Source: Onchocerca volvulus (Eukaryota > Nematoda > Chromadorea > Rhabditida > Onchocercidae). Taken from it: a DNA stretch of 64,000 nucleotides. Location: positions 496,001 through 560,000 of the forward strand of contig HG738137.1 of assembly GCA_000499405.2 (NCBI GenBank), given 5' to 3'. The first letter of the stretch is position 1. Each line of letters begins with the position of its first letter. The position numbers and the translations under genes were made by a program. Below are positions 25,361 to 38,733 of the stretch, one piece after another. Under the pieces are notes generated by a model. That model was given only the letters and a program-made list of their open reading frames with translations. It did no database searches and was not told the DNA's origin.

Positions 25361-25366
25361 TTTATT
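25361..25366 (-). terminator. poly(A) signal of the I-Smad gene
   Basis: Minus-strand AATAAA about 90 bases after the I-Smad stop codon. Confidence 0.6.
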
Positions 25367-25455
25367 TTGAAGGAAAAATGCCAGAATTTTCATTTTCAAT
25401 TCATCAAATTTTTCTAGCAGCATTTGATTAGATATGGATTGCTTAATGGAACAAT

Positions 25456-28400
25456 TCATGGATTATCCGGCATAAAGATGACCTCATAACGACATGGTGT
25501 ATCGGTGTGATTTATTCGATGATATTTCTCGCCCCATCCTTTGCCAACACTGATATTCAAAAAACTGAGCGTATTAGCCGGATCATGTTTTGCGAAATGA
25601 CTTTCGGTATTCGCTTGCAGTAACGCATTATTAGTTCCACGATGAACTCGATAACAATACCCGTTACTCACCCTTCTGATTGTTTCTGATTTATGCAAAC
25701 TAAGCGATGATGCGATGGAAATGAACAACGGCTTATCACCACTGCAACTATCCTTTTATTAATTATCATCATATTATCACTCCAAAAATTATTATATATT
25801 CTCTTATTAATCCACTTATTTCTTATTTCACAATTTATTTACTATTTGTCTTCTAAACAAAAACAAAAAAAAAGAATTGCTCCTAAGAATAAATAATCAT
25901 ACTATGATCTTGATACTTTAAACTTTCATCTCTTATATTTCCTATGCTATGTCAATAAAAAATTTTCGTTGCAATTTTTCATTTTTTCTTTCAGTTCATT
26001 TCCAAAAAGCTATTACAAATTACACGCATATCATAAGAGCGATCACGTTATATAGACTATTTTCTGCAATTTTTCGATAGTTATTAAAAAAATAAAAAAA
26101 AAAAATCCAAAGCAATGATTTAATTCAATGCAATTCTCGAGACTAAACTGAATTTTATTGATAAATTTTAATGAATTTTTTTTTATAAAGAAAAACTATA
26201 CCTATTATACAGCCATACTTCGTATGTTTCATCCACATCCAATTGCCTTATCAGTGCAAATGATGCTTCGTTATCAATATCCCACTGAATACAAACATTT
26301 TGTCCATCGTGCACGGTATGAGCCAATAATCCAACAGCGACGAATTGTCCGGTAAGTGTCACACCACGGTCATCCATCCGTTCTTTTTCCTTCCACCTAT
26401 ACAAATGAGCCCAAGCTGAAATATTCATATCTCATATTAAAAATTAAAAGAAATCATTCTATCAATTCATTTTTGTAAATGAAAGGACGGACTTTAACCA
26501 TCCAAAAAAAAAAAGTCACTCATAAATACTTCTTCGCATAATTAAACAAAATGGTTAAGCAAATTATCATTTTTTCATAAATCACCACGGTAAAGCCATA
26601 TTTATGAAGTATTTCATAATTGGAAAGTACTACTGTTATTTATAATAATTAGCCTACTATCATAAAGATAATGCAAAATTCCCTTTTTTTTTTCTAAATT
26701 TCGAAAATTTTTTAAATTTAAAATTTTTAAAAAATTTTCAAATTTTTTCCATGCATTAAATTATTATTCCCTTGTTTTTCTTCTTCCTTATTATTCCATT
26801 GCTTTTCATTGGTCTATAATTTGTTTATTTACCTCAAAAGTTTATCAGATTTAGACATAACAATTGGCGAAAATTGGTGAAAATTTTCCTTTCCCCAATT
26901 TTCTTTCTACTTCTATTTCCTTTTCATTTATCAGTGAAGCATTGATGCAAAAATTGTAAGCAATTTTGCTGTCAACATATCCATTATCCTTGTAACAATT
27001 TTTCTGATTAAAGCTATGATTTGTAGCCAATTAGGATTTGAAGAGAAACGGTAACATCGAGAAATTTCATCTCAAATTAAATTGCATAACTGCTTCGGTT
27101 TCTAATAGCAACAGCTACTTCCTCTTGCGAGAAATATTCATCTGTCCGTTATGGCTATAAATCTAACTGCTAATAAAACAAAACAAACATTGAAAAATGA
27201 ATAAATAAATGAAAGAAATTGATAGAAATCAATAGTTCGAAATGTTACATTCACATTTAGCATTCAGAAATAAAAGATTTAACATTTTTAATCATAATTA
27301 GGCGATAATTAATAATAACATAGATGATATAAGGTAGAAATTAGCAAAATGATACAATAAATAAATATTAAATTAACTATTTAACAATAAACAAGTGTAC
27401 AAGTAAATATATTAATTGGTAAATGAGTAAATAATAAACGATAAGGTACCGGAAGGATGAGATTGATTATTGCGTACTGGTGAATCCGAAACAAGTGGCG
27501 GTAAACGTGATGGTGATAATATATTATTTGCGACACTTGTGCCCGTAATTTCATCACCAAAACCGGTGTCATTTGTTACAACTGAAATAATTATTGTGTA
27601 GGGAAAAAATAAAAAAGGATTTAGAAGAGAAAGAATTATCACAGATATGATAATTATACCAGATATGATAATTCCGGCAATTATTAAATACCGGATACGG
27701 CTACATCAACATACAAAATAGATTGAGCTCTTAAATAATTCGTTTTTTGATAATTCAAATATTTGTTTTCCCCGATATGTTTTCCATTATTCTATCATTA
27801 ATACTAATCAGTAAACTGTTCTTATCCCAATTTCATAACAAATTATCTATAATAACTTTCAGCATAGACCGATATCAGTGAATTCGAATTTCCAAAGATC
27901 GAACTTAAAAATTTTGTTTGTTTTCAGAAAAAAGAAGAAAAAAAAAGAAAGAAAGGAAAAATTAAAAAAATTAAATTCAAAATTAGAAGATCCATCCGAA
28001 GACGAGTTTATTTATCATTTTACTCCAATAATGTTACAGGAAGTATACTACAAGTTACAATTTACTTTAAAAAAAAAGAAAAAAAAAAGGAAAAAGCTAT
28101 TTTGTATAATTCCAACATCTTTACAGCAAAATTCAACAAAAGATTTGTAAATAAATCATGAAATAGCGACTTACAGGAATGATCAATCATAGAAACGCCG
28201 CCATTTGGGCCACCAGATAAGCTGTCATCTTCGGGTGACGTTTCCGGATTTGCTGAAAAAAAACGGTAATAGTGGTGATAGCATTTTGAATGAGAGAAAT
28301 ATATGTGATCAATAGGATCAAAATATTCAAGGAACATTTGTTTTATCATTTCGTTTAAAAGTTTAGCGATAAAACTTTGAAATTTCCACTCGAACATCTG

Positions 28401-31400
28401 GTAGATCCTGAAAGAAAAGGTGACGTACCTTTTCTTTACTTTCTCATTCTCCCATTTTCTCCTTTTTTTTTTTGATATCCTCTCTCTTCATATTACCTAA
28501 TTGCTTCATCTTCGTTCATCCATTTGAAAAACATTTCACCAACTCATATGATTCATGATTAAGCAAAATGCATTCAATCGTACTATCGAAATATTTACTT
28601 TCGAGAAATCATTTAGTATTCAAAAGTTTAATTTAAATTTTGAACAAAAAAATTTGATTTAAATTTTTAAAAAGAATTACTAAAGTTACATACATATATT
28701 CGAGATTAAAATATAGGACAGAGAGGAGAAACTCATTTAATAGTTCCGTAGTATTTCTAGAAATAGATATAAAAGGAAGAACTCTTTCAAATTATTAATA
28801 TTGAATGAAACAGAAGAAAACACTTGAATTTTTCATAAAGCAATCATATATTATTGTAACAAGAGACTTAAAGAATTAAATTATAGACAGTATCTTTCGA
28901 AATGTCTCTACATCAATCATCCATACTTGCTCTAATTAAAAAAAGAAAAAAGAAAAATTTCTTCTAAATTATTTTTGATTCTTTTAGAGAGAAGAAATCT
29001 GTATACCAACGATTGCTTGCCGCCTTCGTTTACATAGTGATGCTTTTCTCAAATTTGTTGGTGACATATTGTCTAAAAGAAATTATTTCAAAATATTCTC
29101 AAACTTGAAATTAAACTTGCGCTGTTGCAAAATCTTTCATTTCCAAAAAATTTCTGTGAAAAAAAATTTTTCTTCGTAATTTCTCGTTTTCCATAATTTC
29201 AAAATATTCTTGCAAAACAATATTAAAGAATTATTATTTTTTACACTTCAACTTGATTATACGGGTTATTATTATCGTTATTATAATTATTACTATTGAC
29301 GTTATTATTAGAAAATTTAAAGAAAAGATTAGAAAATTATTCCGTGAGAAGTGAAGCGCCTACGTCTAAAAGCACCAAAGAACTGAATTTTAATCCAAAT
29401 TAAAAATAATAACTGAGATAAAGAAGTTTATTAAGTGTTAACGAAGTAAATTAAATAATAATATTTTGAAATCTTAAGCAACATAAAAGCAACATAAAAA
29501 ACATTAATTAACTTGTTCCGAAATCAGGAGTTTACTTAATTGCATTAAATCTGGAAATTGAATTAATTTAATCCGCTTATTGTAATGTTGAGCAATTTTC
29601 TGAAAATTTAATTAATTCTATATAATTTTTTTTGAAGCGTCCTCCATTTCTTAATATGTATCAAATTGTTGTCCGTTATGCAGATTATTGAAATTATTAA
29701 AAGAATCTAATTGAACAAGAGTAAAATTTGAAATCTAAATCAAAACGAATAAATTAGAATGGAAAAATAATCTCATTTTCAAAATTTCTCGATTGTCATG
29801 TTTCGTAAAATCGAGATTTTTTCAGTCTTTTTTGATAGATCAAATAAATTTACATCGAAAAAATATACATCAATGTGAATTTCGAGCATTGTCCATGAAT
29901 AAGGAAAATCCTTGAATTTAGGTTAATATGTAAAATCATTTTAAAAAAAGAATAAAAACAGCCATATTTAACTCTTTCATACATCTTAAATTACTGCAAG
30001 AATCTAACGGCATTAGCAATAACAATAAAAGTAACAATAATCGTGTATGAGCAAATGACACGCTAATAAATTTACGTGAATTACTCGTAAATTGCGCCAT
30101 GCAAAATTAGCACACTACGTCAATTTTGTTAAGTAACACACACCTCACTATTGTCAAATTAGAATTAGCCATAGCAGTATTGAATTTATCTTTGCAGATG
30201 GCAAATGCACATTCATGTAAATAAACATAGCAGCAGAAGAAGAAGCAAAACAGTACTAGGATCATTTTTACTGGCCAAAGAAAGAGAAGCCAAGAACATA
30301 CCAATGATCCATAATGCATAATGATAAGGATTACAACAGGAAACGGTAGCATTGTTCATGGTAACACGGCCAAATCTACACCACGGTAATGGATCTAACC
30401 TGTGTAACGCAGCATCTACCTGTAATAGCAATAGCGGGTGATAATTTATTATAAAGTCAATAAAATACAACAATATATATTGGGAATTAATGAAAAAAAA
30501 AAAAGCGTTTAAATGAGGAAATTAGAATCAGAAGAAAACTGATAGATATCAAACAATTTGCTCATTTTTTTTTTAGATAAATAATTCATTCAAATCTGAA
30601 CTAGAAACTTGAAATTGAAATAATCGAAGTTTATTTAACTTTTAATTTCGTATTTTAAAATTTGAATAATTTTAGAACTGTCATATTAATAATTAACTTG
30701 AAAATGGTCATTAACATTAAGGTATGTAACTCACCTGCAATTCTTTCCATCGCCATAATTTACAGCAAAGATAAGGTAGAGACATAGGCTTATCAATTTG
30801 CGGTATCAAACCGGTATTTTCATAACGCTGATCCAGAAAGCCTTCATCGTTATTCGGGCTTTCAGCAGCATCTCGTGAGCATCCCGGCGTTTCTTCTTCC
30901 ATGACATCCATTGGTGGTCCGGGAGCACACTGCTTGATATCTCGACCACCACTTTCTACTGCCTTTAATGATAGGATATGAGATGATAGGAACTTGGAAA
31001 TTCGCCTAATAAACAAATAAATGCAAAATTATTGAACCAAAATAAATATGCAAAAAGATAAATATTCAAATATTTGAATTCAATTAATACAAATATTGAA
31101 GTTAATAAAGTACTGCGAGCCAATATAATATTTAGCAAATAAGAAATGAATTTTGAAATTGAGAGTCAGTCAAAATGCAGAGAACTCAAAATTGAAAAGC
31201 TACTGAAAACAAAACTGCTTTGCTCTTTTTTCAGAAAATTTTTTTTTTTTTTTTTTTGATTCTCCATGGGATTGTTAAATAAATAAACTTGCTGAGATCC
31301 AACAAGAGAATGTTGCAATTTTCAATTTCACTAAAATTTCAAATATTTAGAAGTTAAAAAAAAAAAAAAGAAATTTTCTTAATTAACCATGAAAACCTTT

Positions 31401-32493
31401 AAAATAGCAGCGAGGTCTTCTGTATCAAAAGCGTGCAATAAACGAATGAAACGTCTCTTTGAGCGTTTCTCGTCAATTGATTGAATGGTGCGTAATCTCC
31501 AAAGTCTAGAAAGATAATTTCCATTCTCAAAATTAATTTGAATCTCAAATATAAACAAATGCATTTCATTCTATCATAATATTTAAAAAATTTTTAGCAA
31601 TGTATTTTCAGTTTAAAGTATAACTGTTGGAAGAAGACAAACTATAAAAACTATTTTAGATTTCTCTGCCAGTGAAGTACTTTTCAAAGCATGCGGTCAA
31701 ACTGAAATCGTTTTAGGAACAACTGAATGCGGTGAACTATTCTCAGATAATTTTCATGAAAAATAATTGAGAATCTATTCTATCGTATAGCAATAGCGAA
31801 CAGCGACATTTCTAGAGAGAGACTGAAGTCATTCTAGTCAGCGGAAAAGATGAAGAATCAATAATCCGGAAACAAAACCGGAATATTGGAAGATGATCTA
31901 TAAAACGATTCTTTTAGCGATTCTGACATGCATATTGATCGTCTGACTTTGGTATACGAGCGAAAGAGTAATCAAATTATCCAGTAGTTGATTCCTTCTG
32001 AAGTTTCCCTCAAGATAGCTGGAATATGTAATGAAGCTGTTATATTCGGTAAAACGAATGATAAGAGAAATTGCGGGACGAAACGTCTTCAACCTATTCT
32101 CAAACTTTCAATGAGTATGACGTCTTGCTTGCTTGAATGAAGCGTAGATATTGGGTCTGTACTTCACGTACGTCATTTTTGGTGATAGAACTGACGTTGA
32201 ATGAAGGGTAGATATTGGATGTGTACTTCACGTGCGCCATTTTTGGTAGGTAAAAATAGCGCGTTGTGGGATGAACAGTATGCAACATTTTACCAGAAAT
32301 TACACTAAACTATCCCGTATTAATGATCCGATGATCTTCATTATAATAAAATTGGACATGGTAATGTAGAAATAATATGTGGATATCGAGAAATATCCGA
32401 GCATTTTTAGGTATAAAACACAAATTAAAATAACCTTTCAATGAGTCGCCTTCGTTCGGTTAGGAAGCACCAAATTTCGCAATCCAACGGCAT
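25456..32493 (-). CDS. Smad6/7-like (tag-68 class): inhibitory Smad (SMAD6/7 class)
   Basis: Complete eight-exon gene, 407 aa: exons 32493-32435, 31505-31397, 30962-30735, 30419-30302, 28252-28175, 27581-27450, 26415-26202 and 25741-25456 (TGA 25458-25456); all phases agree. N-terminus RRRLIERLWRLR parallels VRRLWRSR of SMAD6/7. MH1 (about 50-166) has AAILKAVESGG, LCCKLWRWKELQ and CCNPYHY; zinc ligands by alignment are C68, C146, C160 and H165. A Ser/Pro/Gly-rich linker (167-241) is followed by MH2 (242-407) with WAHLYRW, VWLYNRSGDKPLF and KGWGEKYHR. It ends EVIFMPDNP with no SSXS phosphorylation tail, so it is an I-Smad, not an R-Smad: a nuclear/cytoplasmic inhibitor of TGF-beta/BMP receptor signalling. 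The linker lacks the PPxY motif of vertebrate SMAD6/7. The start is the first ATG after an in-frame TGA; an acceptor-like site at 32559-32558 gives a short 5' UTR. The weakest junction is the exon 3 acceptor (ATTAAAG). Confidence 0.92.
28174..28506. repeat. I-Smad exon 5 and intron 4 segment, source copy of the duplication
   Basis: Covers exon 5 (28252-28175) and adjacent intron 4, and matches 22147-22485. Exon 5 encodes part of the unconserved linker (NPETSPEDDSLSGGPNGG), so the segment could be either an original exon later copied or an exonised repeat. Confidence 0.7.
31912..32300. repeat. I-Smad intron-1 repeat block (copy B)
   Basis: Lies within intron 1 of the I-Smad gene and matches 21815-22115 in the same orientation. 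It carries a roughly 49-bp unit twice: 32135-32183 and 32199-32247, both from GAATGAAG to CATTTTTGGT, separated by 15 bases. Confidence 0.75.
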
Positions 32494-32500
32494 ACCGTTG
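32485..32500 (-). other. hairpin with the I-Smad start codon in its loop
   Basis: CAACGG and CCGTTG pair around a four-base loop that on the minus strand reads TATG and holds the I-Smad AUG (32493-32491). Outer bases GCAA and TTGC (32479-32482 and 32504-32507) can extend the stem across small internal loops. Confidence 0.55.
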
Positions 32501-32524
32501 CATTTGCGCGCTCCACTACCTCAT

Positions 32525-32547
32525 TCCGACACAAGCTTTGTGTCGGA
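32525..32547 (-). other. perfect 10-bp hairpin in the I-Smad 5' UTR
   Basis: TCCGACACAA (32525-32534) and TTGTGTCGGA (32538-32547) are perfectly complementary around a three-base loop. It lies between the predicted leader-splice site and the start codon. Its G+C content is high for this genome. Confidence 0.6.
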
Positions 32548-32560
32548 CGTCCTTTTTCTA

Positions 32561-35500
32561 AAAAACAAAAAAAAAAAAAGGAAAAATTTAATTAATGAAT
32601 TAATGAGCAAATGAAAATAATGAAAGAGAGTAGGAAGATTTACTTAGAAGAATATATGCAATTAAAAAAAAAATATCGGCGTGAAAGATTTTTATAGGAA
32701 TTTATTTAATCTATACAGTTTAACTTATGAAACGAAATTTTTTTTTTTTGAAAATATTTTGAATATATATATATATATATTTTTTTTTTCTTGAATATAT
32801 TTCGATCCATAATATTTGAATTTTCTTCAACTAATCAGTATAGTATATTTATCTCAATATTTTAGTCTTGAATTATGAATTATTATTTTCAACGGCAATT
32901 ATAAATATTTAGTTTCTTTGCTCTATTTGAATTTTAACAAATAAATTTTGATATTTTAAACATTAAACTCAATGAATTATCATATTATTAAAAAAAAAAA
33001 ACTTGTTATCTTATAATTTATAAATGTTAATAAGTACTAATTAATTGGAAAAGAGCTACTTACATTTGCAATTGAATTATGAATCAAAACAAATAATTGA
33101 CATGAATAAAAAGTGATTTGATTACATTTTAAATAATAATAACAATAATAAAATGAAAAATAATAATAGTAATAAATAAAATTAGTAAATAGGATAGAAA
33201 GGAATGAAAAAGAAAGCAAGACAAGTAGTTTAGCATTCATTTTAATGAATGTATGAGTTGTATATTTTTGAGGCAAACATTTTTTAAAGAATAATTTAAG
33301 TTCTTTTTCCTCTTTTCTCAAATTATTTATCAAAAAAAAAGTACATATTTCTTTTTTAGAACTTCATTCAATTTAAAATTCATTATTAAAATTTTTCATC
33401 TCAATTAGTCGCTTCTAACGGAAAAAGAATAAAACAAAATTTTTTAAGATTCCAAAGCTTCATTTTTTACAGGATTTCATATAACAAAAAAAAGTATTTC
33501 CTCTTCAAAATTCTTTATTTTTTAAACATTTTTCGTTTACATGTTTTATTAGTTTTTTAATAGGATAAGAAAAGATTAATGGATGAAATTATATTGGGAA
33601 TAGATTTACTTCTTCCATCTTCTCCTAGACTTATCTATCATCATCAATGATAAATTATTTGGATTAGTGGCAACAGAGGGATAACCAAGTTTGGAATTAA
33701 TGTCGAAGCATATTTTTATCATTTCACTAATAATAGTTCGATTTAATTATGAACTATTGTCAGACAAATAATTCTTGGTATATATCAAAGTACTACAATA
33801 AATTTTAGCTATGAAATAGATAAAAAAATTTCAGATTCAATATAATTATACGTCTTATGGATAAGCAGAATTTAATGAAACAAATGATTCATTGTTTTGA
33901 AATTGAAATTTCTGAAATTTTCAATTAAACCCAAAAAATAAAAAATTTTAAAAAATCTCTCCAAAAACCGATGATAATATTATACTTTTTAAAGAAATAA
34001 AATTTGAAACATTAAAATTTACAATCTGAAAAAAATTGCTGATTCAGCAAATGATTCAAATTTCTTCTTTAATCAGTTATCTTATTTACTTAATAAAGTT
34101 AAAAAAATTCCTATTATATTTTCAAAATAATGGAATCCATACTTTTCAAATGATCATTGAGGATTATTCAAATTATTTCTTCATATTTTTTTCAACATTT
34201 TACATCAAAAAAAAAAAAAAAAGAAAAGAAAAATGAAAAATTCAAAAGCTGATTATTTCAACGAAAGAATGTAACTTTTAAAATTGAAAAAAAAAAAACT
34301 TTTTTTTTTCGTATTTAATGTCAATAAATAAACTAACTTCCCTAACACACACCACCATAACAATGCCAATGTTGTATTGAAGTGAAATGGTTGGTGGCAA
34401 TTTTGGATAATTTTCAACTTCCTTTCTCATCAATTCGACATCCTTCTTCTCAACTCATGCCTTATCTCTCTGCCCTCTGAACCAAAATCGATTTGAAAAA
34501 AAGAAAAAAGCTTTGAAAGCTATAAATCAAATTTTCATCTTTTTTTTTTGTAACAAACCCTATTTAATCGCTAGAATTTCGTGTGAATTTACATAAAAAA
34601 CAAAAAAATAAAAAAATATCTTTAAAAAAAATGAGTCACATATTAAAATTTTGAATTAAATTTATTCGATTCTTCTATCATTTGTTTTTCCTTACCAATT
34701 TTTAATTTGCATATCATTTTTGTACATAAACTTTCCAAGATGAATTTTTAAAATTATTTTCAAGAGCAAAGTTTGCGCAATTAGAATCGAAAAATTTAAT
34801 TGAAATTTTAAAATCGATTGCAAGCTCATTAATAGCAATTCAAAATTTCCTTAGTCGAATTTCTAACAACACCAACTGTTCCATCATCTTTTGATATTTT
34901 TATCAGCATTAAACTTTCGTTATAATTTTTCAAATACATTATTGATTTCGAGCGATCGAAAAGGAATCAATAGCTTCATTTTTCGTTATCCTGCCCATAA
35001 TGTTAAAAATTGCAATGAATTTTATAAAAATATGAAAAATTTAAAAAATTATTTAGTAAATAATGTTAGAGAAGTATCAACGGATTTTTTTATAATTTAG
35101 AAATATTAAATAATATTAAAAAGTGATAAATATTTAAGCAAACCTGCGAGAATCAGTTTTCTTCCAAGAAATATCGAATCTACGTTGATTTGATTGATGG
35201 AAAACGAAAATTACAGAGAATGGATGGAAAATGAATGAATATAATAGAAAGTAATATGGAAATTGATGGAATTCTTTATTTTAATAATAATTGTAATTTA
35301 TCGATGGATAAATGATTGGTGTTGCTTACGATGAAATTCAGTTGTCGCTGTTCACCGTCGCATCTTCGAAAGTATTTAATTTTGTTTTTTGATTAGTAAA
35401 ACTGAAAAAAAACAAAACAAAACAAAACATTTTCTAATTATAAAATTGCAAACAAATAACTGTCGAAACGCAAATGATATATAACAGAATGGATTGCTTT

Positions 35501-37600
35501 CAAGAAATTATCGACCGAATCAATTTGATAAAATATTCAAATTCAAAATTAACTAGCAATCAATATTCTTTCGAGTTTATAACCAAATTATTATTGACAA
35601 AAAAAAAATTGGAAGGGAATTGTAATTCCGGAATTCGTATCAATGAGAATGATTGGGAAGTTCAGGCAATTCTAAGTTACACATATCAATAGCTAAATTG
35701 AGGTAGAAAAATAAACAGAAAATATGAACAAGTAATTGATCAGTAAATATTTCACTATTAAAGTGTACTTGATACAATTGAAGACTTTTCAAATAATATT
35801 AAAATTCCGAAAACTAAGACAAAAAACTAATTAAAATTTAAGCAAAAAAGAGAGTTTGCATACATAATAATAGTAATAATGATTAGAAAAATGTAGTGCT
35901 ACTGTCTGCATTTAAAATTCTTCAGACACCTCCCTGACTCAATATATTTTCATCGTTAAATTTTAAATAAATTATTAGGTATACTTAATAAGAGAGGAAA
36001 AATTCCCGACGAAAATAATTGAAGAGAAGCTAAGCAAAATTATAAGAGTGAGAAACTAATACAAATGAAAAGTGTGACATCAAATTTCCATTCGTTTTTT
36101 ATTTTTTATTTTTTTTTTATTTTTTCAAATTATTGAAATTAAATAACAGAGAGTGGAAGAAATGTTGGCTGCAATTTTCTGAACAAAAGGATTAATTGCG
36201 AAAATGAACTGGATTGTTTAATTAGATGTCAAAGCTGCATAATGATACTCATTAAGGGATAAATTTGCTTTCCATCGAATTCCATAGAATTTGTTATTTA
36301 AAAAGCAGTGCTTTTTTTGCATGCAACTTTTTACTACCTATCAAATCATATTAAAAAAAAAAAAGGAAAAAATTCAAAATTATAATTGAAAATATAACAA
36401 ACATGAAAATTGCAATCAAAATTTCAAAAAAATTTATTCATTCCTTATATAAACTCTTTCGCTTTTTCATTTTTCATTTTTTTTTTTTTTTGCAAAAAAT
36501 TAGAAGAAAAATGACAAATAGCAAATTAGAATTTTTTTTTGAAAATGCTTTCAAAAATTTTTGAAGTTTTCTTCATGCAGTCTTGTTCTATCGTTACAAT
36601 CTCACATCTTTGCCTTGCTTGACTAACTTTTTTCGGTTGATTTAAAAATGTTTTTAGAAAAATTTTTGGACTTGTCCTCACTTTGCCTTGTTATCTTTTC
36701 ATCCAATATACATCTTTATGGTTGCTTGACTAATCTATTCCGAAATTATTTCGGTTGAGTTAAAAATGTCTTCAAAAAATTTTAAATTAGCCTTTTATAC
36801 ATTCGTGTCATCCTTCCATTCTATATATACATATATATGTATATATCTGTAAATTTTCATTTTGCTTGGCTAATTCAACCGAAAGTTAGAAGCCTAATAA
36901 ATAGCATTAACAAGAGGCTTATAATTGGACAACAAATTGGTCAAAAATTTTATACATAACTTTAGGCCATTCATTTTTTTTTTTTTGCCATGAATAAGAA
37001 ATTCAAAAATCGGAAATAATTTATAAGTTATTTTCCCAAAAAGCTATTATTATTAAAACGATAATCAATGACAATTGGAACAACAACAAATAATAGTAAT
37101 AATAGTAGAAGATTGATCTTCCTGGAAGAGCCAAGGCGTTATTTTTCCAAAATTCTGGAGGAATGGACGAGAGGGATGAAAAGTAGACTGAAGAGTGGTG
37201 GGTGACTTACTTTACAACGTTATAAACAAATGTTCGTTTATTCTTCGCTGTATATATTTGTGTCACATCGAGACAAGGATCAAGACTGCTGATTGCTTAC
37301 ATATAACTTGCCTGCATGCCTGTTCATCGTGCATATCGAATGATTGTTGTCTGTCCGAATTTTTTAAATTTTTATTTGTTAAAAAAGAAAAAAAAAATTT
37401 ACGTGAAATAATGTGTGTATTTATCCATTTATTAAATCTTATATTTCAATAATTTTAGCCAAATTTAATTCATAATTTTACCAAAAAAAAGTGCTTCATT
37501 TTCTTTTTTGAATATGCAAATTCTGTGAATGATTGATTTCGAAAATTATTCTTTTCCATTTCTTCAACTTTTTACTTTCATTTTGCTTCCTTCTTTCTCC

Positions 37601-37637
<37 letters not shown>

Positions 37638-38733
37638 AATGTTGTGATATTCAATAGAAAAGATGAGCGAAAGAAAAACTGACTGTTATGAAGACAAAAA
37701 TAAGAAAGTGATAAGATTGATAGATATATTCGAGAAAGTGAAGCAACAATTTTTTATTCAATATTTTTAGAAAAAAAAAAAAGAAAATTTTTTGATGCCG
37801 CGCAATGTTTCAATGATATTTATTTATTTTAATATTTAATTCGAAAAGTTTGTTAATAAAAAAAAAAAAAAGGAAAAAAGAAAGAGGAAGACGGAGAGAG
37901 ATAGAAAGAGAGAGATAGAGAGAGAGAAAGAGGAAGAAAAAAGAGAAGCAAGTTATTATTTAAAAAGTTCATAGGGAAGTTTGAGGTTAAATTAGTTGTT
38001 ACTTGTTATTTGGTTAGTTATATGTCAAATTTAATGATCTGAAAAACTAACTACCATCATATATTTAATATGAGAGGAGAGATGTGGGAGAAAGGGATGG
38101 AAACGATTTTGAAGACAAATTTTTCATGGAATTAAAAAAAAAGAGGAAAGGATAAAATATTTTTGGAGAAGAAAAGTTTCTTTCTAAAATATTTCCAAGT
38201 GCATATATTTATTTATATTAATAGAGAGTACATAAATAATGAATCCCCCGTATAAACAAATTCTCGCTCTCAAGTTTATCCTTTTCATCCTTTTCCTTCT
38301 TTCTTATCAGTCGTCCTATTCCCTTCCCACATTTCGCATTGAGTAATTAATCATAAAGCTAAACCTTCAAGAAATATGATTTATTTCAATATCCCTATGA
38401 AAACTTTGATCCATTATCACTATCATCCTTATTATTATCATCATTATCGTGTTAGCTATTGCATAGAATCATCCCACATATACAATAGGATAATAATTTT
38501 TAAAAAACAAAAAATAAAAAATTTAAAAAAAAAAAAACAACAAAGGAGATATTTTATAAAACAATTAATTTCACTGCAATCATTTCATGAAATTGAAAGT
38601 TAATTTTTTTTTTTTTTTTTTTTTTTAAATTGACTAATAAGCTGCGAAAGATGAATGATTGATGAGAAGTAGTTCAAACGAAACGCTTCCTTTACGCTTA
38701 GTTTATATTTCTGGCTTTTTTTTTTTTCTTCAG
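32561..38733. other. I-Smad upstream region, no gene resolved
   Basis: Mostly low-complexity A+T DNA with an (AT)n run near 32764-32780. Three short, more complex patches could be untranslated or unplaced minus-strand exons: 34342-34490 (open segment with VENYPKLPPTISLQYN), 35330-35400 (acceptor TTTTTTTCAG, then donor GTAAGCAAC on the minus strand) and 37195-37330 (donor GTAAGTCAC on the minus strand). None could be joined in phase to a start or to the I-Smad gene. Confidence 0.35.
37880..37945. repeat. GA-rich simple repeat
   Basis: Imperfect AGAGAG/GAAAGAGG tract of about 65 bp, purine-only on the plus strand. Confidence 0.7.

Noticed and set aside
28062..28397. 111-codon minus-strand frame
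   Set aside because: It overlaps I-Smad exon 5 in its frame but runs on through intron and poly(A) sequence. Only 28252-28175 fits the gene.
32515..32523. TGAGGTAGT on the minus strand, identical to the let-7 seed region
   Set aside because: Only nine bases match, the rest of let-7 is absent, and the neighbouring hairpins do not place it in a precursor arm. It lies in the I-Smad 5' UTR.
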